A DNA stretch of 64,000 bases from Clostridium omnivorum. GTDB lineage: Bacteria; Bacillota; Clostridia; Clostridiales; Clostridiaceae. A model generated the notes under the pieces. That model was not told the origin of the DNA. It saw only the letters and a list, made by a program, of their open reading frames with translations, and made no database searches. Position numbers and translations under genes: made by a program. Each line of letters starts with the position of its first letter. Positions within the stretch are counted from its first letter, which is position 1. The stretch covers positions 4,303,501 to 4,367,500 of the forward strand of contig NZ_BRXR01000001.1 in the NCBI RefSeq assembly GCF_026012015.1, given 5' to 3'. Below, piece after piece: positions 51,283 through 60,672 of the stretch.

Positions 51283-52218
51283 ATGGGGATTTTATACCAA
51301 GCAACAAGTTTAATTGACTGGGGAATTTGGCTTTTTGTCCTTTTTGCTTTAATGGCTTTCAATGAATTCGGCCGTTCAACAAAATGGGGAGGAATTATAT
51401 TATTTTTTATTGTACCTTTAATATTAACTATTTTTGTTTGGCCAACAACAGCAGCACCAGGAAATGAATATGGTACAGGAACTTGGTTTAACTGGGTTAA
51501 AACATACTCTGCTTTGGCAGGCTGTTTGGGATTCATGGCTCTTCGTTATATTCCATCATTATCAAAGAAAAAGTGGGCATTATGTTTTCCACCACTTATA
51601 TTGGCACTTAATATTTTTGAAGCAGCTATTCGTGACTTCCAGTGCTTTTCCTTTGGTGCTTGGAACGGGGCTAGAGTGGACAATCTTTGGTTAATGTCAG
51701 GACCATGGAATATCATGAATGGCTTAGCTGGACTATTAAATATCATAACTATATGTGGTTGGCTTGGAATTTTTATTTCTAAAGACAGAACAAAGGATAT
51801 GATTTGGCCAGATATGATCTGGGCTTGGATAATAGCTTATGACTTATGGAATTTTGCATATACCTACAATTGTATTGCAGACCATTCCTTCTATTGTGGT
51901 TTAGCATTGCTACTCTCCTGCACTATACCTACCTTTTTTATAAAAAAAGGAGCATGGTTGCAGCATCGAGCACAAACACTTGGATTATGGATTATGTTTG
52001 TTATGACTGTACCATCTTTTGCAGACCGTATAGCACCTATACCTACTACGCATAATGCAACTGCATTTTTTGTAGTAAGCTTAATATCATTACTAGCTAA
52101 TCTTTCATTAGCTGTTTACCAGTTTAATAAAATCTTCAAGAACAAGCTAAACCCATTTAAAGATGAAATCTATGCAGGAACAAAAGTATATAAAGAAGTG
52201 GTTCAAGATAACATATAG
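51283..52218 (+). CDS. DUF5692 family integral membrane protein
   Basis: 311 aa with about eight to nine hydrophobic segments (WLFVLFALMAFNEFG, GIILFFIVPLILTIFVW, IITICGWLGIFI, GLALLLSCTIPTFF). The opening IDWGIWLFVLFALMAFNE and the central IRDFQCFSFGAWNG..LMSGPWNIMNG fit the DUF5692 family of unknown function. An AGGGGG site lies about 7 bases before the ATG. A strongly promoted single gene with its own operator and terminator; no transport family signature is seen. Confidence 0.72.
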   Translation: MGILYQATSLIDWGIWLFVLFALMAFNEFGRSTKWGGIILFFIVPLILTIFVWPTTAAPGNEYGTGTWFNWVKTYSALAGCLGFMALRYIPSLSKKKWALCFPPLILALNIFEAAIRDFQCFSFGAWNGARVDNLWLMSGPWNIMNGLAGLLNIITICGWLGIFISKDRTKDMIWPDMIWAWIIAYDLWNFAYTYNCIADHSFYCGLALLLSCTIPTFFIKKGAWLQHRAQTLGLWIMFVMTVPSFADRIAPIPTTHNATAFFVVSLISLLANLSLAVYQFNKIFKNKLNPFKDEIYAGTKVYKEVVQDNI

Positions 52219-52221
52219 TAA

Positions 52222-52261
52222 AAATGAGAAATCCATGGATAATCCATGGATTTCTCATTTT
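52222..52261. terminator. bidirectional terminator
   Basis: AAATGAGAAATCCATGGA pairs with TCCATGGATTTCTCATTT around a 3-base loop; A- and T-runs flank it. Between convergent genes. Confidence 0.88.
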
Positions 52262-53382
52262 TATTCTTCTTTCTTCTCTAAATGCTTATCTACTGACTCC
52301 CTAAGTATTCCATATATAACGGCAACCACTGGAACACCAATTATTAATCCAACAATACCAAAGAGGCCACTTCCAACTACTATTGCTAATAATACCCAGA
52401 TTCCTGGCAGCCCAATGGTATTTCCAACTATACGTGGCTGAATGATATTACCGTCGATTTGCTGGAGCACAATGATAAAAATAACAAAAACAAGCGCTTT
52501 AACAGGGTTTATCATTAAAATAATAAATGTACTTGGTACAGCACCAATGATTGGCCCAAAAACTGGAATTAAATTAGTAAGAGTTTGAATTACACTTACA
52601 AGCATTGCATAAGGTATTCCTAATATATTCATACCAAGGAAGCATAGAATGCCAACTACAATAGAATCGTTCAAGCTGCCTCTTATAAACCCATTGAAGA
52701 TATAGTTAGTACGTCCGGATACATCCATTATAATATCTACCCATTTCTTTGGAAGAAATGCATTCATAACTCTTTTTAATTGGCGGAGTAGAGTTTCTTT
52801 TCCAATGAGCATGTAGATAGAAAAAATTATGCCGATAAGCCAGTTGTATATACTGCTTGTTAGTCCAAGAACATAATTTAAAACACCTTGTAAAATGGAA
52901 CTAAGCATAGTAGCTGATTTTTGTAAAATATCGGTCCAGGTGTTATTAGTTTGGGCTCCAAGAAGGCTGGTTAGGTTTAAATCAGTCATAAGTTTGTTTA
53001 CCAAAGTTTCAAGTGATGCCAGATAAGAAGGTATATTTTGAATTAATAAATTAACGCTGCTTCCTAGCTGAGGAATAATGAACCAGATAATAAGAGCAAA
53101 TGCAATTAAAACTGAAACATAAGTACAAACTAATGAAAGAGGATTAAGTCCTTTTATAGGCTTTTTAGTCCTTTTCTCTATAGTATAAAAAACCTTGTTT
53201 CTAAAAAACTCGTAAGGAATATTCAACACATAAGCTATGGCAAGTCCATAAATAAACGGAATAACTATTTTAAACAAAGCACCTAGGGAGCCAGTTATTG
53301 CTCCAAAATGGTTAAGTGCCATATATAAAACAACTGTATAAGTTATAATTATTAGTATATTTTTTAGTTTTATTCTTTCCAT
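52261..53382 (-). CDS. AI-2E family transporter
   Basis: 373 aa membrane protein of the AI-2E/PerM (UPF0118) family. It has paired N-terminal helices (YTVVLYMALNHFGAITG, LFKIVIPFIYGLAIAYVLNI), the loop and amphipathic region, and the C-terminal signature IPVFGPIIGAVPSTFIILM ... IIQPRIVGNTIGLPGIWVL. Members have been linked to ion or peptide export and, in a few cases, autoinducer-2. A GGAGGA site lies 9 bases before the ATG at 53382. Confidence 0.87.
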   Translation of the reverse strand: MERIKLKNILIIITYTVVLYMALNHFGAITGSLGALFKIVIPFIYGLAIAYVLNIPYEFFRNKVFYTIEKRTKKPIKGLNPLSLVCTYVSVLIAFALIIWFIIPQLGSSVNLLIQNIPSYLASLETLVNKLMTDLNLTSLLGAQTNNTWTDILQKSATMLSSILQGVLNYVLGLTSSIYNWLIGIIFSIYMLIGKETLLRQLKRVMNAFLPKKWVDIIMDVSGRTNYIFNGFIRGSLNDSIVVGILCFLGMNILGIPYAMLVSVIQTLTNLIPVFGPIIGAVPSTFIILMINPVKALVFVIFIIVLQQIDGNIIQPRIVGNTIGLPGIWVLLAIVVGSGLFGIVGLIIGVPVVAVIYGILRESVDKHLEKKEE

Positions 53383-53733
53383 CAAGTAATCTCCTCCATT
53401 TTAGCCATTTAATTCTGAAAAATTATCGTCTTAAATAGCTGAGTAATAGATAGATTATACCAAAATAGAGCCATTATTGCCACAAAATGTTTATATTCAT
53501 TGACAATGCTTTTTGTTTCATATCTTCAATTTTATTAATATAGCCTAAAATATATAAAACACTAATTAAAAAATTTATGATGTTGATTATAGGTACTTGG
53601 ATCTTATGGTACAATTAAATAGTTAATTAATAAAATATTAATTATAGGTGTTTTAATTATGATAAAAGCTGTCAATTTAAATACAAGACATTTAGGTATT
53701 AAAATAAATTATGGATAGGATGGGAACCAAGTT
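53383..53733. other. 351-bp intergenic region
   Basis: It carries the divergent promoters of the AI-2E transporter and the acetyltransferase genes. A 19-codon open frame (ATG 53659, ending TAG 53716) with only a weak ribosome site reads IKAVNLNTRHLGIKINYG; it could be a leader peptide or nothing. No structured RNA was recognised. Confidence 0.35.
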
Positions 53734-54228
53734 ATGGAGATTAGAAAAGCTGAACTAAATGATTTAGATGAAATAATAGAGATTTATAAGAACGTAATTA
53801 TTACAATGGAGAAAAATAATATACATCAGTGGGATGAAATTTACCCCAGCAGCTCAATTCTTAAGGAGGATATTTTAAATGACGAAATGTATGTTGGTGT
53901 AATAAATAACATAATTGTTTCTGTGGTTGTATTAAATAGTGAATTTGATGAGCAGTATATAAATGGCAAATGGCAATATAATAATAAAAACTTTGCTATA
54001 GTACACAGGCTGTGTGTAAATCCACTCTATCAAAATAAAAAAATAGGAAATAAAACTATGTTAATAATTGAAGATTTGTTGAGAAATGAGAGAGTGGAGT
54101 CAATAAGATTAGATGCTTTTTCAGAGAATCCATATGCACTTAAAATGTATAAAAAGCTTGGATATAAAAAGGTTGGAGAAGTAACTTGGCGAAAAGGCTT
54201 GTTTTATCTATTTGAGAAAAAAATCTAA
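53734..54228 (+). CDS. GNAT family N-acetyltransferase
   Basis: 164 aa. The motif A region is FAIVHRLCVNPLYQNKKIGN (with the acetyl-CoA loop QNKKIGNKT), and motif B is the C-terminal DAFSENPYALKMYKKLGYKKVGE. It lies alone, 150 bp before an ArsR-type gene. Substrate unknown. GGATGGG ahead of the ATG is a moderate ribosome site. Confidence 0.86.
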   Translation: MEIRKAELNDLDEIIEIYKNVIITMEKNNIHQWDEIYPSSSILKEDILNDEMYVGVINNIIVSVVVLNSEFDEQYINGKWQYNNKNFAIVHRLCVNPLYQNKKIGNKTMLIIEDLLRNERVESIRLDAFSENPYALKMYKKLGYKKVGEVTWRKGLFYLFEKKI

Positions 54229-54379
54229 AATGCATAAAATACTGCTATTTACCAGGTTAAGATGACTATTAATTTATAACATTCGACTAGTATAGAATAA
54301 CACAATTGACAATCATGAAAATATAAATATAATTAATTATATAGACAATATATAAATATTTTTTTAAGGTGGTTACACT

Positions 54380-55429
54380 ATGAAGATGTTAACTGATAAA
54401 ATCCAAATTGGAAGCTCCATAGTTTATGAACTACTTGCTTCTTTGTTTAGGCTGGAATGCCATGAAAGACTAATTCCCGAGGAACACCAGAAGTTCAAGT
54501 ATGTACCAGAGGAATTAAACAAGTGGGTACTAAATACTAGAGCTAAAATTAGTGAACACATAAAGCAAGAGATAAATATATTCTTTAATTACGAAAGCTT
54601 CTTAGGTATGTCATTAGTTCAACCTATCTGGGAAAATAGCTGTTATGAGAATATAGATAGCTTTTTTGATTTTCTTGAGCAGTACCCAGCAAAAGACTTA
54701 ATTAAAAGCTTTTTTAATACAGGTTTTGTTCCAGATATGAGGATTGAAAATATTGATGATCCTATCGAAGTTAAGAACTTTTTAGTTAGTTCTTCATTAC
54801 CAGAGGTTGAAAAATGGAAACTAACATATTTTTGCTCAGCACCCGAGGAAACTAAAAGAAGATTTATAACACTATTAAAAGATTTTTACAACACAATTTT
54901 TGAGGAAAACTTGGATATGGTGCTGAAATTCCAACTTAAAAGTATCAGCTATATGGAAGAAAATTTAAGAAATAAGCCTTATGAGGTACTTAGTAAGCTA
55001 ATGCAATTAAATTTTGAAGGTACTAATGATAAAGACAAAATAATACTTATTCCGTCCTACTATTACAATATAGCTTCACTAACCTCTTATTCTGAAGAGA
55101 ATCAAAGGTTAATATATGTTTATGGAATTGCTCAACCCGAATTAGAAAATACAGATGATATTGCAGCAGAAAAAGTTCTTGCTGCAATAAAAGTTTTAAG
55201 TGATGAAAACCGTGTAAAAACTGTAGGAATTTTAAATTCTTCTCCATGCTATGGGTATGAACTATCTCAAAAACTAGGAATATCAAGTTCAACTATTTCC
55301 CATCATTTATCACTTCTTAGTGATATTGGTGTTATAGTCCCTATGAGAGAGGAAAATAAGGTTTACTACCAGGTTAATAAAGACAACATAAGAAAATTAT
55401 TAAAAAAGTTTGAAAATATGCTAACTTAA
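54380..55429 (+). CDS. ArsR-type HTH regulator with a large N-terminal domain
   Basis: 349 aa. The last 90 residues form an ArsR winged helix (AAIKVLSDENRVKTVGIL, YELSQKLGISSSTISHHLSL, MREENKVYYQVN). The first 255 residues are a helical domain of the DUF5937-like type seen in such regulators, perhaps for ligand binding. AAGGTGG lies 7 bases before the ATG. Its stop codon lies inside a terminator hairpin, and an MFS exporter gene follows, so it likely controls that exporter. Confidence 0.82.
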   Translation: MKMLTDKIQIGSSIVYELLASLFRLECHERLIPEEHQKFKYVPEELNKWVLNTRAKISEHIKQEINIFFNYESFLGMSLVQPIWENSCYENIDSFFDFLEQYPAKDLIKSFFNTGFVPDMRIENIDDPIEVKNFLVSSSLPEVEKWKLTYFCSAPEETKRRFITLLKDFYNTIFEENLDMVLKFQLKSISYMEENLRNKPYEVLSKLMQLNFEGTNDKDKIILIPSYYYNIASLTSYSEENQRLIYVYGIAQPELENTDDIAAEKVLAAIKVLSDENRVKTVGILNSSPCYGYELSQKLGISSSTISHHLSLLSDIGVIVPMREENKVYYQVNKDNIRKLLKKFENMLT

Positions 55430-55446
55430 TGTTAGCAATTTTTTTA
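55419..55446 (+). terminator. terminator overlapping the regulator stop codon
   Basis: TGCTAAC pairs with GTTAGCA around a 5-base loop containing the stop codon, followed by eight bases nearly all T. It may attenuate read-through from the ArsR gene into the MFS gene, coupling it to ribosome position at the stop. Confidence 0.7.
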
Positions 55447-55501
55447 AACCTATGTTTGATGTTTGTCAAATCACTAATACTATTATTATAGGAGGTTTGT
55501 A

Positions 55502-56713
55502 ATGAGGATATTTAAAAATAGAGATTTTATACTTTTATGGTTAGGTCAAAGTATTTCAAAGTTAGGAACAAGCCTTTACGACATTGCATTAATGTGGTAT
55601 ATATACAAAAAAACAGGGTCATCAATTGCCCTTGGCTTAAGTGTTTTGTGTTTTACTGTTCCAAGAGTATTAATAGCACCTTTATCTGGTGTTTTTGCAG
55701 ATAGACTTAATAAGAAAAAAATTATCATTAACATGGATATATTAAACGGGATTATAATGCTAATTTTTTGCTGGTTTATTTTTGCAGACACATATCCAAT
55801 ATATATATATTATATTTTCATGATACTTTCCTCCATTATTACTGAGATATTTAACCCAGCTATATCCTCAGCCATTCCAATTATAGTGGAAGAAAAAGAC
55901 TTAAAGGATGCAAATACGTTAAATCAAATGACCTCTCAAATAATAAATATATGTGGACCTGCATTGTCAGGTATTCTAATAGCTTTTATAAACATGTCAA
56001 TGATATTTTTCTTAAATGGATTATCTTTTTTAATATGTGCCGTTTTCGAAAGTTTTATAAAAATACCTAAAATTGATACTACAAAAATCGAGAAGGGAAT
56101 TGGATTGCAGTTTAAGGAAGGTTTGATATTTATATTAGGAGATAAGCTATTATTATACATTGTAATAGCAGGAGGAGTTATTATCAACTTTTTTCTAGCT
56201 CCACTAACAATTTTTGAGACCTTACTATCAACTAAAATTCTTAATGTGGGTTCTACCGGATTTGGAATGATGAATTCAGCTATATCTATTGGAGCATTGA
56301 TAGGTGCCTTGCTTATAATGTCAAATATTTTTATAAACAAGTACAAAATGGTAATTATAGGATTATGTTTAGAAGGGGTAGCAGTGATGCTTTCTGGAAT
56401 AGTTCCAAATTTCTATGTTGTACTTGCTGCTATGTCAATATTAGGATTAGGTTTATCAATGGCTGGCATTGGCATTAGTACTCTATATCAAACTTTAATA
56501 CCTAAAGAAAAAATGGGAAGGGTCATGGCGTTAGCGAGTACTTTATGCGGTGTCACTGTTCCTTTGGGAACGCTTTTTGGTTCAACTATAATTACATATA
56601 TACCATTGAATATAGTTTTAATTGTATCTGGTGTATTTATACTAATAACAGGTGTCCTATTAATACCCGTAATTGGAACTAAAGTAAGAAATATAAAACA
56701 ATATTCAGCTTAA
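55502..56713 (+). CDS. MFS family exporter
   Basis: 403 aa, about 12 transmembrane helices. The start FKNRDFILLWLGQSISKLGT and SGVFADRLNKKKIIINMD (the MFS loop 2-3 motif, G-x-x-x-D-R) fit the bacterial MFS_3 efflux group (macrolide/drug exporters such as MefA and enterobactin exporters). An AGGAGG site precedes the ATG. Probably co-expressed with the ArsR-type regulator upstream. Confidence 0.87.
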   Translation: MRIFKNRDFILLWLGQSISKLGTSLYDIALMWYIYKKTGSSIALGLSVLCFTVPRVLIAPLSGVFADRLNKKKIIINMDILNGIIMLIFCWFIFADTYPIYIYYIFMILSSIITEIFNPAISSAIPIIVEEKDLKDANTLNQMTSQIINICGPALSGILIAFINMSMIFFLNGLSFLICAVFESFIKIPKIDTTKIEKGIGLQFKEGLIFILGDKLLLYIVIAGGVIINFFLAPLTIFETLLSTKILNVGSTGFGMMNSAISIGALIGALLIMSNIFINKYKMVIIGLCLEGVAVMLSGIVPNFYVVLAAMSILGLGLSMAGIGISTLYQTLIPKEKMGRVMALASTLCGVTVPLGTLFGSTIITYIPLNIVLIVSGVFILITGVLLIPVIGTKVRNIKQYSA

Positions 56714-56817
56714 GAATTAAATTACTAAATTTCTTATAAGATTGTCACAATTAACTCCACACTGCATAGTATAAAATCAGGACAAGCCACAGAATAAGAA
56801 AAAAAGGGGAGGATAAT

Positions 56818-57960
56818 ATGATCTCAAATTTAGCTCAAGTTCCAACAATTACAGTTACTAATACAAATAACAGTGGTTCAGGTTCTCTTCGTAATGCTAT
56901 TGATACAGCTAATGCAGGTGACACTATTGTGTTTAGTAGTGCAATTTTATCTGGAACTATTCTTTTAAACACTCAAATTGTTATTAATAAAACTTTAACT
57001 ATAAGCGGTCCTGGTCCAACAATCAGTGGAAATGGACAAACTAGAATATTAGATATTACTGGCGCAACAACTGTAGTAACAATCAGAGATTTAACCTTCA
57101 TAAATGGTAATAGTTCAGGTGCAGGTGGTGCCATCCTTAACGAAGGAGCTACTTTGAATGTGGTAAACTCTACCTTCTCAAACAATAAAGCTCCAACTTC
57201 ATCCGGAGGTGCAATTGCAAATACTGATTCTGGTACTATTAATATTACTAATAGTACCTTCTCTAACAACTCTGCCAATTTTGGTGGAGCCATAGGAAAT
57301 TTTCCTTCTGGTACAATCAATATAACAAACAGTACCTTCTTTGGAAACACTTCTACTAGTAATGGTGGTGCAATTGCAAATGACGGTACAATTACTATTA
57401 CAAGAAGTATTTTCGTTAACAACACTGCCACTGGCAATGGTGGCGCTATTGCAAACGATGGAAGAGCTACAATTACCAACAGCCTGTTCTTTAACAATAA
57501 ATCCTCTGCTTCAGGTGGAGCTATAGCTAATTTTGATTCAGGCATAGTTGATATTACAAACACTTCATTTTCTAATAATAACGCTAATTTTGGAGGGGCT
57601 ATAGGTAATTTTTCTTCTGGTACAATCAATATTACAAATAGTATCTTTTCAAACAACAGAGCTACTGAAAATGGAGGAGCAATCGCAAATGACGGCACGA
57701 TGACTATTGTAAGAAGTACGTTTACTAACAACACTGCTACTAATAATGGAGGAGCTATTGCAAATGATGGCACAGTTACCATCGTAAATAGCCTATTCGC
57801 TAACAACAGTGCTAGAAATGGCGGTGCTATTGCAAATCTTGATTCTGGCACAGTTAATATTAGAAATAGTACCTTCATCAACAATACTCCTACTGATATA
57901 TCCAATACTCCAAGTGGCACAGTAAATTCTACAAATAGTACGTTTACTAGCACCCCATAG
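56818..57960 (+). CDS. right-handed beta-helix repeat protein
   Basis: 380 aa, rich in Asn, Thr, Ser and Gly with very few charged residues. After an N-terminal VTNTNNSGSGSLRNAIDTAN and GDTIVFS (the common opening of beta-helix surface proteins), there are about ten coils with the repeat N-S-T-F-x-N-N-x-A-x-x-G-G-A-I-A-N. No signal peptide, LPxTG or anchor is present, so export would need another route. An AAAGGGGAGG site is ideal. It forms a single gene ended by a terminator. Likely structural or adhesive; a spore or surface role is only a guess. Confidence 0.82.
   Translation: MISNLAQVPTITVTNTNNSGSGSLRNAIDTANAGDTIVFSSAILSGTILLNTQIVINKTLTISGPGPTISGNGQTRILDITGATTVVTIRDLTFINGNSSGAGGAILNEGATLNVVNSTFSNNKAPTSSGGAIANTDSGTINITNSTFSNNSANFGGAIGNFPSGTINITNSTFFGNTSTSNGGAIANDGTITITRSIFVNNTATGNGGAIANDGRATITNSLFFNNKSSASGGAIANFDSGIVDITNTSFSNNNANFGGAIGNFSSGTINITNSIFSNNRATENGGAIANDGTMTIVRSTFTNNTATNNGGAIANDGTVTIVNSLFANNSARNGGAIANLDSGTVNIRNSTFINNTPTDISNTPSGTVNSTNSTFTSTP
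57223..57837 (+). repeat. two tandem 103-codon super-repeats inside the beta-helix gene
   Basis: Units 57223-57531 and 57532-57837 encode 103 and 102 residues, each of four coils in the same order (x-DSG..ITN, NFGGAIGNF, NGGAIANDG, NGGAIANDG). About three quarters of residues match by eye. A third unit begins at 57838 with LDSGTVNI but is cut short after one coil. It shows stepwise duplication of a four-coil block. Confidence 0.8.
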
Positions 57961-58036
57961 AAGGTTATGATTAAATCAACTAGTATAGGAAATAAAAAAT
58001 AAAATTTATTAGTAAAATATAAGTGTTCATTTTATT

Positions 58037-58063
58037 AAGACGATCAGTTTGATCGTCTTTTTT
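58037..58063 (+). terminator. intrinsic terminator
   Basis: AAGACGATC pairs with GATCGTCTT around AGTTT, followed by T-run, 76 bp after the beta-helix gene. Confidence 0.85.
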
Positions 58064-58219
58064 ATAATTAAAAGAGCATGACAAACCTGATGTGCTATTT
58101 ATAAAGAATTATTTATATTCATAAAACTTGTTAGTTTACAAAGATATACAATATTAAATATACATAAAATAGGTTTAAGTGATATAATTGAATATTATTG
58201 AATATAAAGGAGGATTATT

Positions 58220-58573
58220 ATGATTTGTCACGTTACAATTAAAACTGAAAATATTCAGGAGTCTATAGACTTTTATCAATGGCTTTTAGAGCTACCTGTA
58301 GTAAGCAGGTATGAAATTCAAAGCGGAGAACTTGCTTTTTTAGGTAAAGAAGAAACAAAGTTAGAATTTATTTGTGAAAGAAATTATAAAAAGCATGGTA
58401 ATATTGAAGGTATTACTGTAGGTTTTAGAGTAGATAATCTTGATGACAAAATAGAAATGCTGAAAGGCAGAAATATTGGAGTAAGCCCAATTATGATGCC
58501 TTCAGCTAATGTTCGCTTTTGCTTTTTTACTGATTTTAACGGTATGAATGTTCAACTTTTTGAAGAAAAATAA
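58220..58573 (+). CDS. VOC (glyoxalase/dioxygenase superfamily) protein
   Basis: 117 aa, one vicinal-oxygen-chelate module pair: MICHVTIKTENIQESIDFYQ as the first strand/helix, and FFTDFNGMNVQLFEEK as the last strand with the metal-site Glu/Gln region. Related small VOC proteins act as lyases or as fosfomycin- or bleomycin-type resistance proteins. AAAGGAGG lies at good distance before the ATG. Confidence 0.82.
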   Translation: MICHVTIKTENIQESIDFYQWLLELPVVSRYEIQSGELAFLGKEETKLEFICERNYKKHGNIEGITVGFRVDNLDDKIEMLKGRNIGVSPIMMPSANVRFCFFTDFNGMNVQLFEEK

Positions 58574-58690
58574 CATGTATTAATTTATACTTCTTTGCTT
58601 AATTAATAATTTCCTTTGAAATTCATTATAATATGCTGCAAGAAAATGTCACATCTGTATAGAAACATACTTTAATATGCTTACTAACAT

Positions 58691-58736
58691 AAAAACAGGC
58701 AAAGTGCTTAAATTATTTGAGTTACTGCCTGTTTTT
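58691..58736 (+). terminator. intrinsic terminator after the VOC gene
   Basis: AAAAACAGGC and GCCTGTTTTT pair over 10 bp with a 26-base interior. The remaining bases of 58574-58894 are AT-rich and hold only the next promoter region. Confidence 0.7.
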
Positions 58737-58894
58737 AATTTATAACATAATTTATATGTAATTATAAAATGTTATTATTAAATAAAAAAATTTTATAATG
58801 ATAATCCAACTGTAGTAACATATTTACAAAGCTGTTTTAAATTACTACAATGTATGTACAAGTATATAATAATTAATTGTGTAGAGGTAGATTT

Positions 58895-59785
58895 ATGAGT
58901 GAACCATTTTGGAATGATAAATTAGAATTTTTAAAGGCAATAAGAACCGGCTGGTGTAACAACGATTATATTGAATTTCTGGTCGAAAAAGTTTGGAAAA
59001 TTGATAAAGCAGTAAATATAGTTGATTACGGATGTGGTTTTGGATATATTGGATTATTGCTGATGCCTATATTGCCGAAAGGCAGTACGTATACTGGTGT
59101 TGATATTAGTGAGTCACTTTTAAGTGAAGCAGAAAACATATTTGCAAATTCCAGATACTCCACGAAATTTATTAAGAAAGATATAAAAGAGTTTGAAGCA
59201 AATGAAATCTATGATATTGCTATATCACAGGCGGTTTTAAGACATATACCTAATGCTGAAAATATCCTTAAAAAAATGATACAAGCCGTTGTTCCTAATG
59301 GTTTGGTTATTTGTATGGAAGGAGATTTAGAGTTAGAAAAAGCAGGACGTTATTTTAACGGTTTAGATTATATTGGCCTAGGATTGACAGAACTACATAG
59401 AAAAATGTATAGAAGTGAACTAGAACAGGGTGGAAGAGACTACAGGTTTGGAATTAAGCTTCCTGTACTTATGCAAGAACTGGGTTTACACAATGTTGGA
59501 GTAAGAATGAATGATAGTGTTAAATTCATTAATCCAAACGCAGATATAAAAGAGTATGTTGATCAATTTAATGCAATGACATCAACCTGGGGATGGGACA
59601 AACAATTGTCAGAAGCTGAAAAGGAAATAAAAATAGAAGCTCTTATGAAAAAAGGATTAAATAGAGGTGAAGCTGAAAAGTTTGTGAACTGTGACTCAGA
59701 AATAGCAGAATATTTAACGAAAAATAAGGATTATACTTATATAATTCAAACACCTTGTACACTTATATCCTATGGCACAAAATAA
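58895..59785 (+). CDS. class I SAM-dependent methyltransferase
   Basis: 296 aa. Motif I NIVDYGCGFGYIGLLLMPIL (about 45-63), YTGVDISESLLSEAEN and IAISQAVLRHIPNAENILKK. The C-terminal 100 residues (from ELHRKMYRSELEQGG) are a long extra part. AGAGGTA lies 6 bases before the ATG at 58895. Substrate unknown. Confidence 0.83.
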   Translation: MSEPFWNDKLEFLKAIRTGWCNNDYIEFLVEKVWKIDKAVNIVDYGCGFGYIGLLLMPILPKGSTYTGVDISESLLSEAENIFANSRYSTKFIKKDIKEFEANEIYDIAISQAVLRHIPNAENILKKMIQAVVPNGLVICMEGDLELEKAGRYFNGLDYIGLGLTELHRKMYRSELEQGGRDYRFGIKLPVLMQELGLHNVGVRMNDSVKFINPNADIKEYVDQFNAMTSTWGWDKQLSEAEKEIKIEALMKKGLNRGEAEKFVNCDSEIAEYLTKNKDYTYIIQTPCTLISYGTK

Positions 59786-60008
59786 GTTAAGTATTGTAAA
59801 TCACAATCAATTTTTATTTTTTTATGTTGTAATAGTAATTAAGAAATAGCAGCGGTATTTAGATAAGCTTCAATAATGTGATATTGCCAGTCTTACCAAT
59901 TACTGGCAAGAATGATATACAAAATTTGGATAAATATGTTATAATTGTAGTTACCACCTTAAAAAGTAATGTTGATTTATTTTAAAACACGTATAATAGG
60001 GAGTTGAT

Positions 60009-60248
60009 ATGATTATGACACCTGTTGAAGGAGAAGAATATTTAATATTATATCCTGCACTGAGAAAATGGATAAATGAATGTGCTATATGTCATTCATT
60101 AGGATACAAGCCTGATATGCCAGAAGAAATATATACTTTTGGTCCTGTTGCAGCTAAAAATTTACGTCATTACTTCAAGCCGCTAGCATTAAACAAAGAT
60201 GGCATATGTGAAGCCTGTAGTAAGCTGGTAGAAAAAAATAATATATAA
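60009..60248 (+). CDS. small zinc-binding-type hypothetical protein
   Basis: 79 aa with two CxxC pairs, C25/C28 (ECAICHSLGYKP) and C67/C70 (ICEACSKLVEKN), a spacing that suggests a structural zinc site. No known family was recognised. AGGGAG precedes two in-frame ATG codons (60009 and 60015). The preceding gap holds an 8-bp inverted repeat (TTGCCAGT/ACTGGCAA, 59884-59909). Confidence 0.6.
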   Translation: MIMTPVEGEEYLILYPALRKWINECAICHSLGYKPDMPEEIYTFGPVAAKNLRHYFKPLALNKDGICEACSKLVEKNNI

Positions 60249-60323
60249 TGTAAATTTAATTCTTTTTAAAAGTATATATATGACTGAATAATGAAATTGA
60301 TAATCAAAAGGAGAAATACTACT

Positions 60324-60578
60324 ATGGGAGAATTGTCCACATTACCCAACATTGGAAAAGTAGTCGAATTACAACTAAATGAAGTAGGAATTGAAACAAT
60401 TGAACAATTAATTGAGGTTGGAAGTAAGCAAGCTTGGTTGAGAATAAAGAGTATTGATGAATCTGCATGTATAAATAGGTTATATGCTTTAGAAGGTGCA
60501 GTAGAAGGAATGCGCTGGCATAATCTATCAATAGAAGTAAAAGACGAGTTAAAAAAGTTTTATGATACTATAGAATAA
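60324..60578 (+). CDS. TfoX C-terminal domain protein
   Basis: 84 aa, helical. GELSTLPNIGKVVELQLNEV, IETIEQLIEVGSKQAWLRI, INRLYALEGAVEGMRWHNLS match the TfoX/Sxy C-terminal domain, which has a helix-hairpin-helix-like start. In many bacteria this domain is a stand-alone protein of unknown role. AAAAGGAG lies 10 bases before the ATG at 60324. Confidence 0.85.
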   Translation: MGELSTLPNIGKVVELQLNEVGIETIEQLIEVGSKQAWLRIKSIDESACINRLYALEGAVEGMRWHNLSIEVKDELKKFYDTIE

Positions 60579-60672
60579 TTTTGATTTTCGTGAGGATTTA
60601 GTAAAATATAGGATTGCTATATATCCAAAGGACTTAGTTATTAATATTGCAAGGTATAAAAGGAGTTTTATT

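Noticed and set aside
53659-53718. Leader peptide before the GNAT gene
   Set aside because: Only 19 codons with a weak ribosome site, no regulatory codon run and no terminator after it.
56973-57953. 326-codon open frame antisense to the beta-helix gene
   Set aside because: It is a mirror of the Asn/Gly/Thr-rich repeats (reading as I/V/L/A/P), has no ribosome site, and arises from the repetitive codon use of the real gene.
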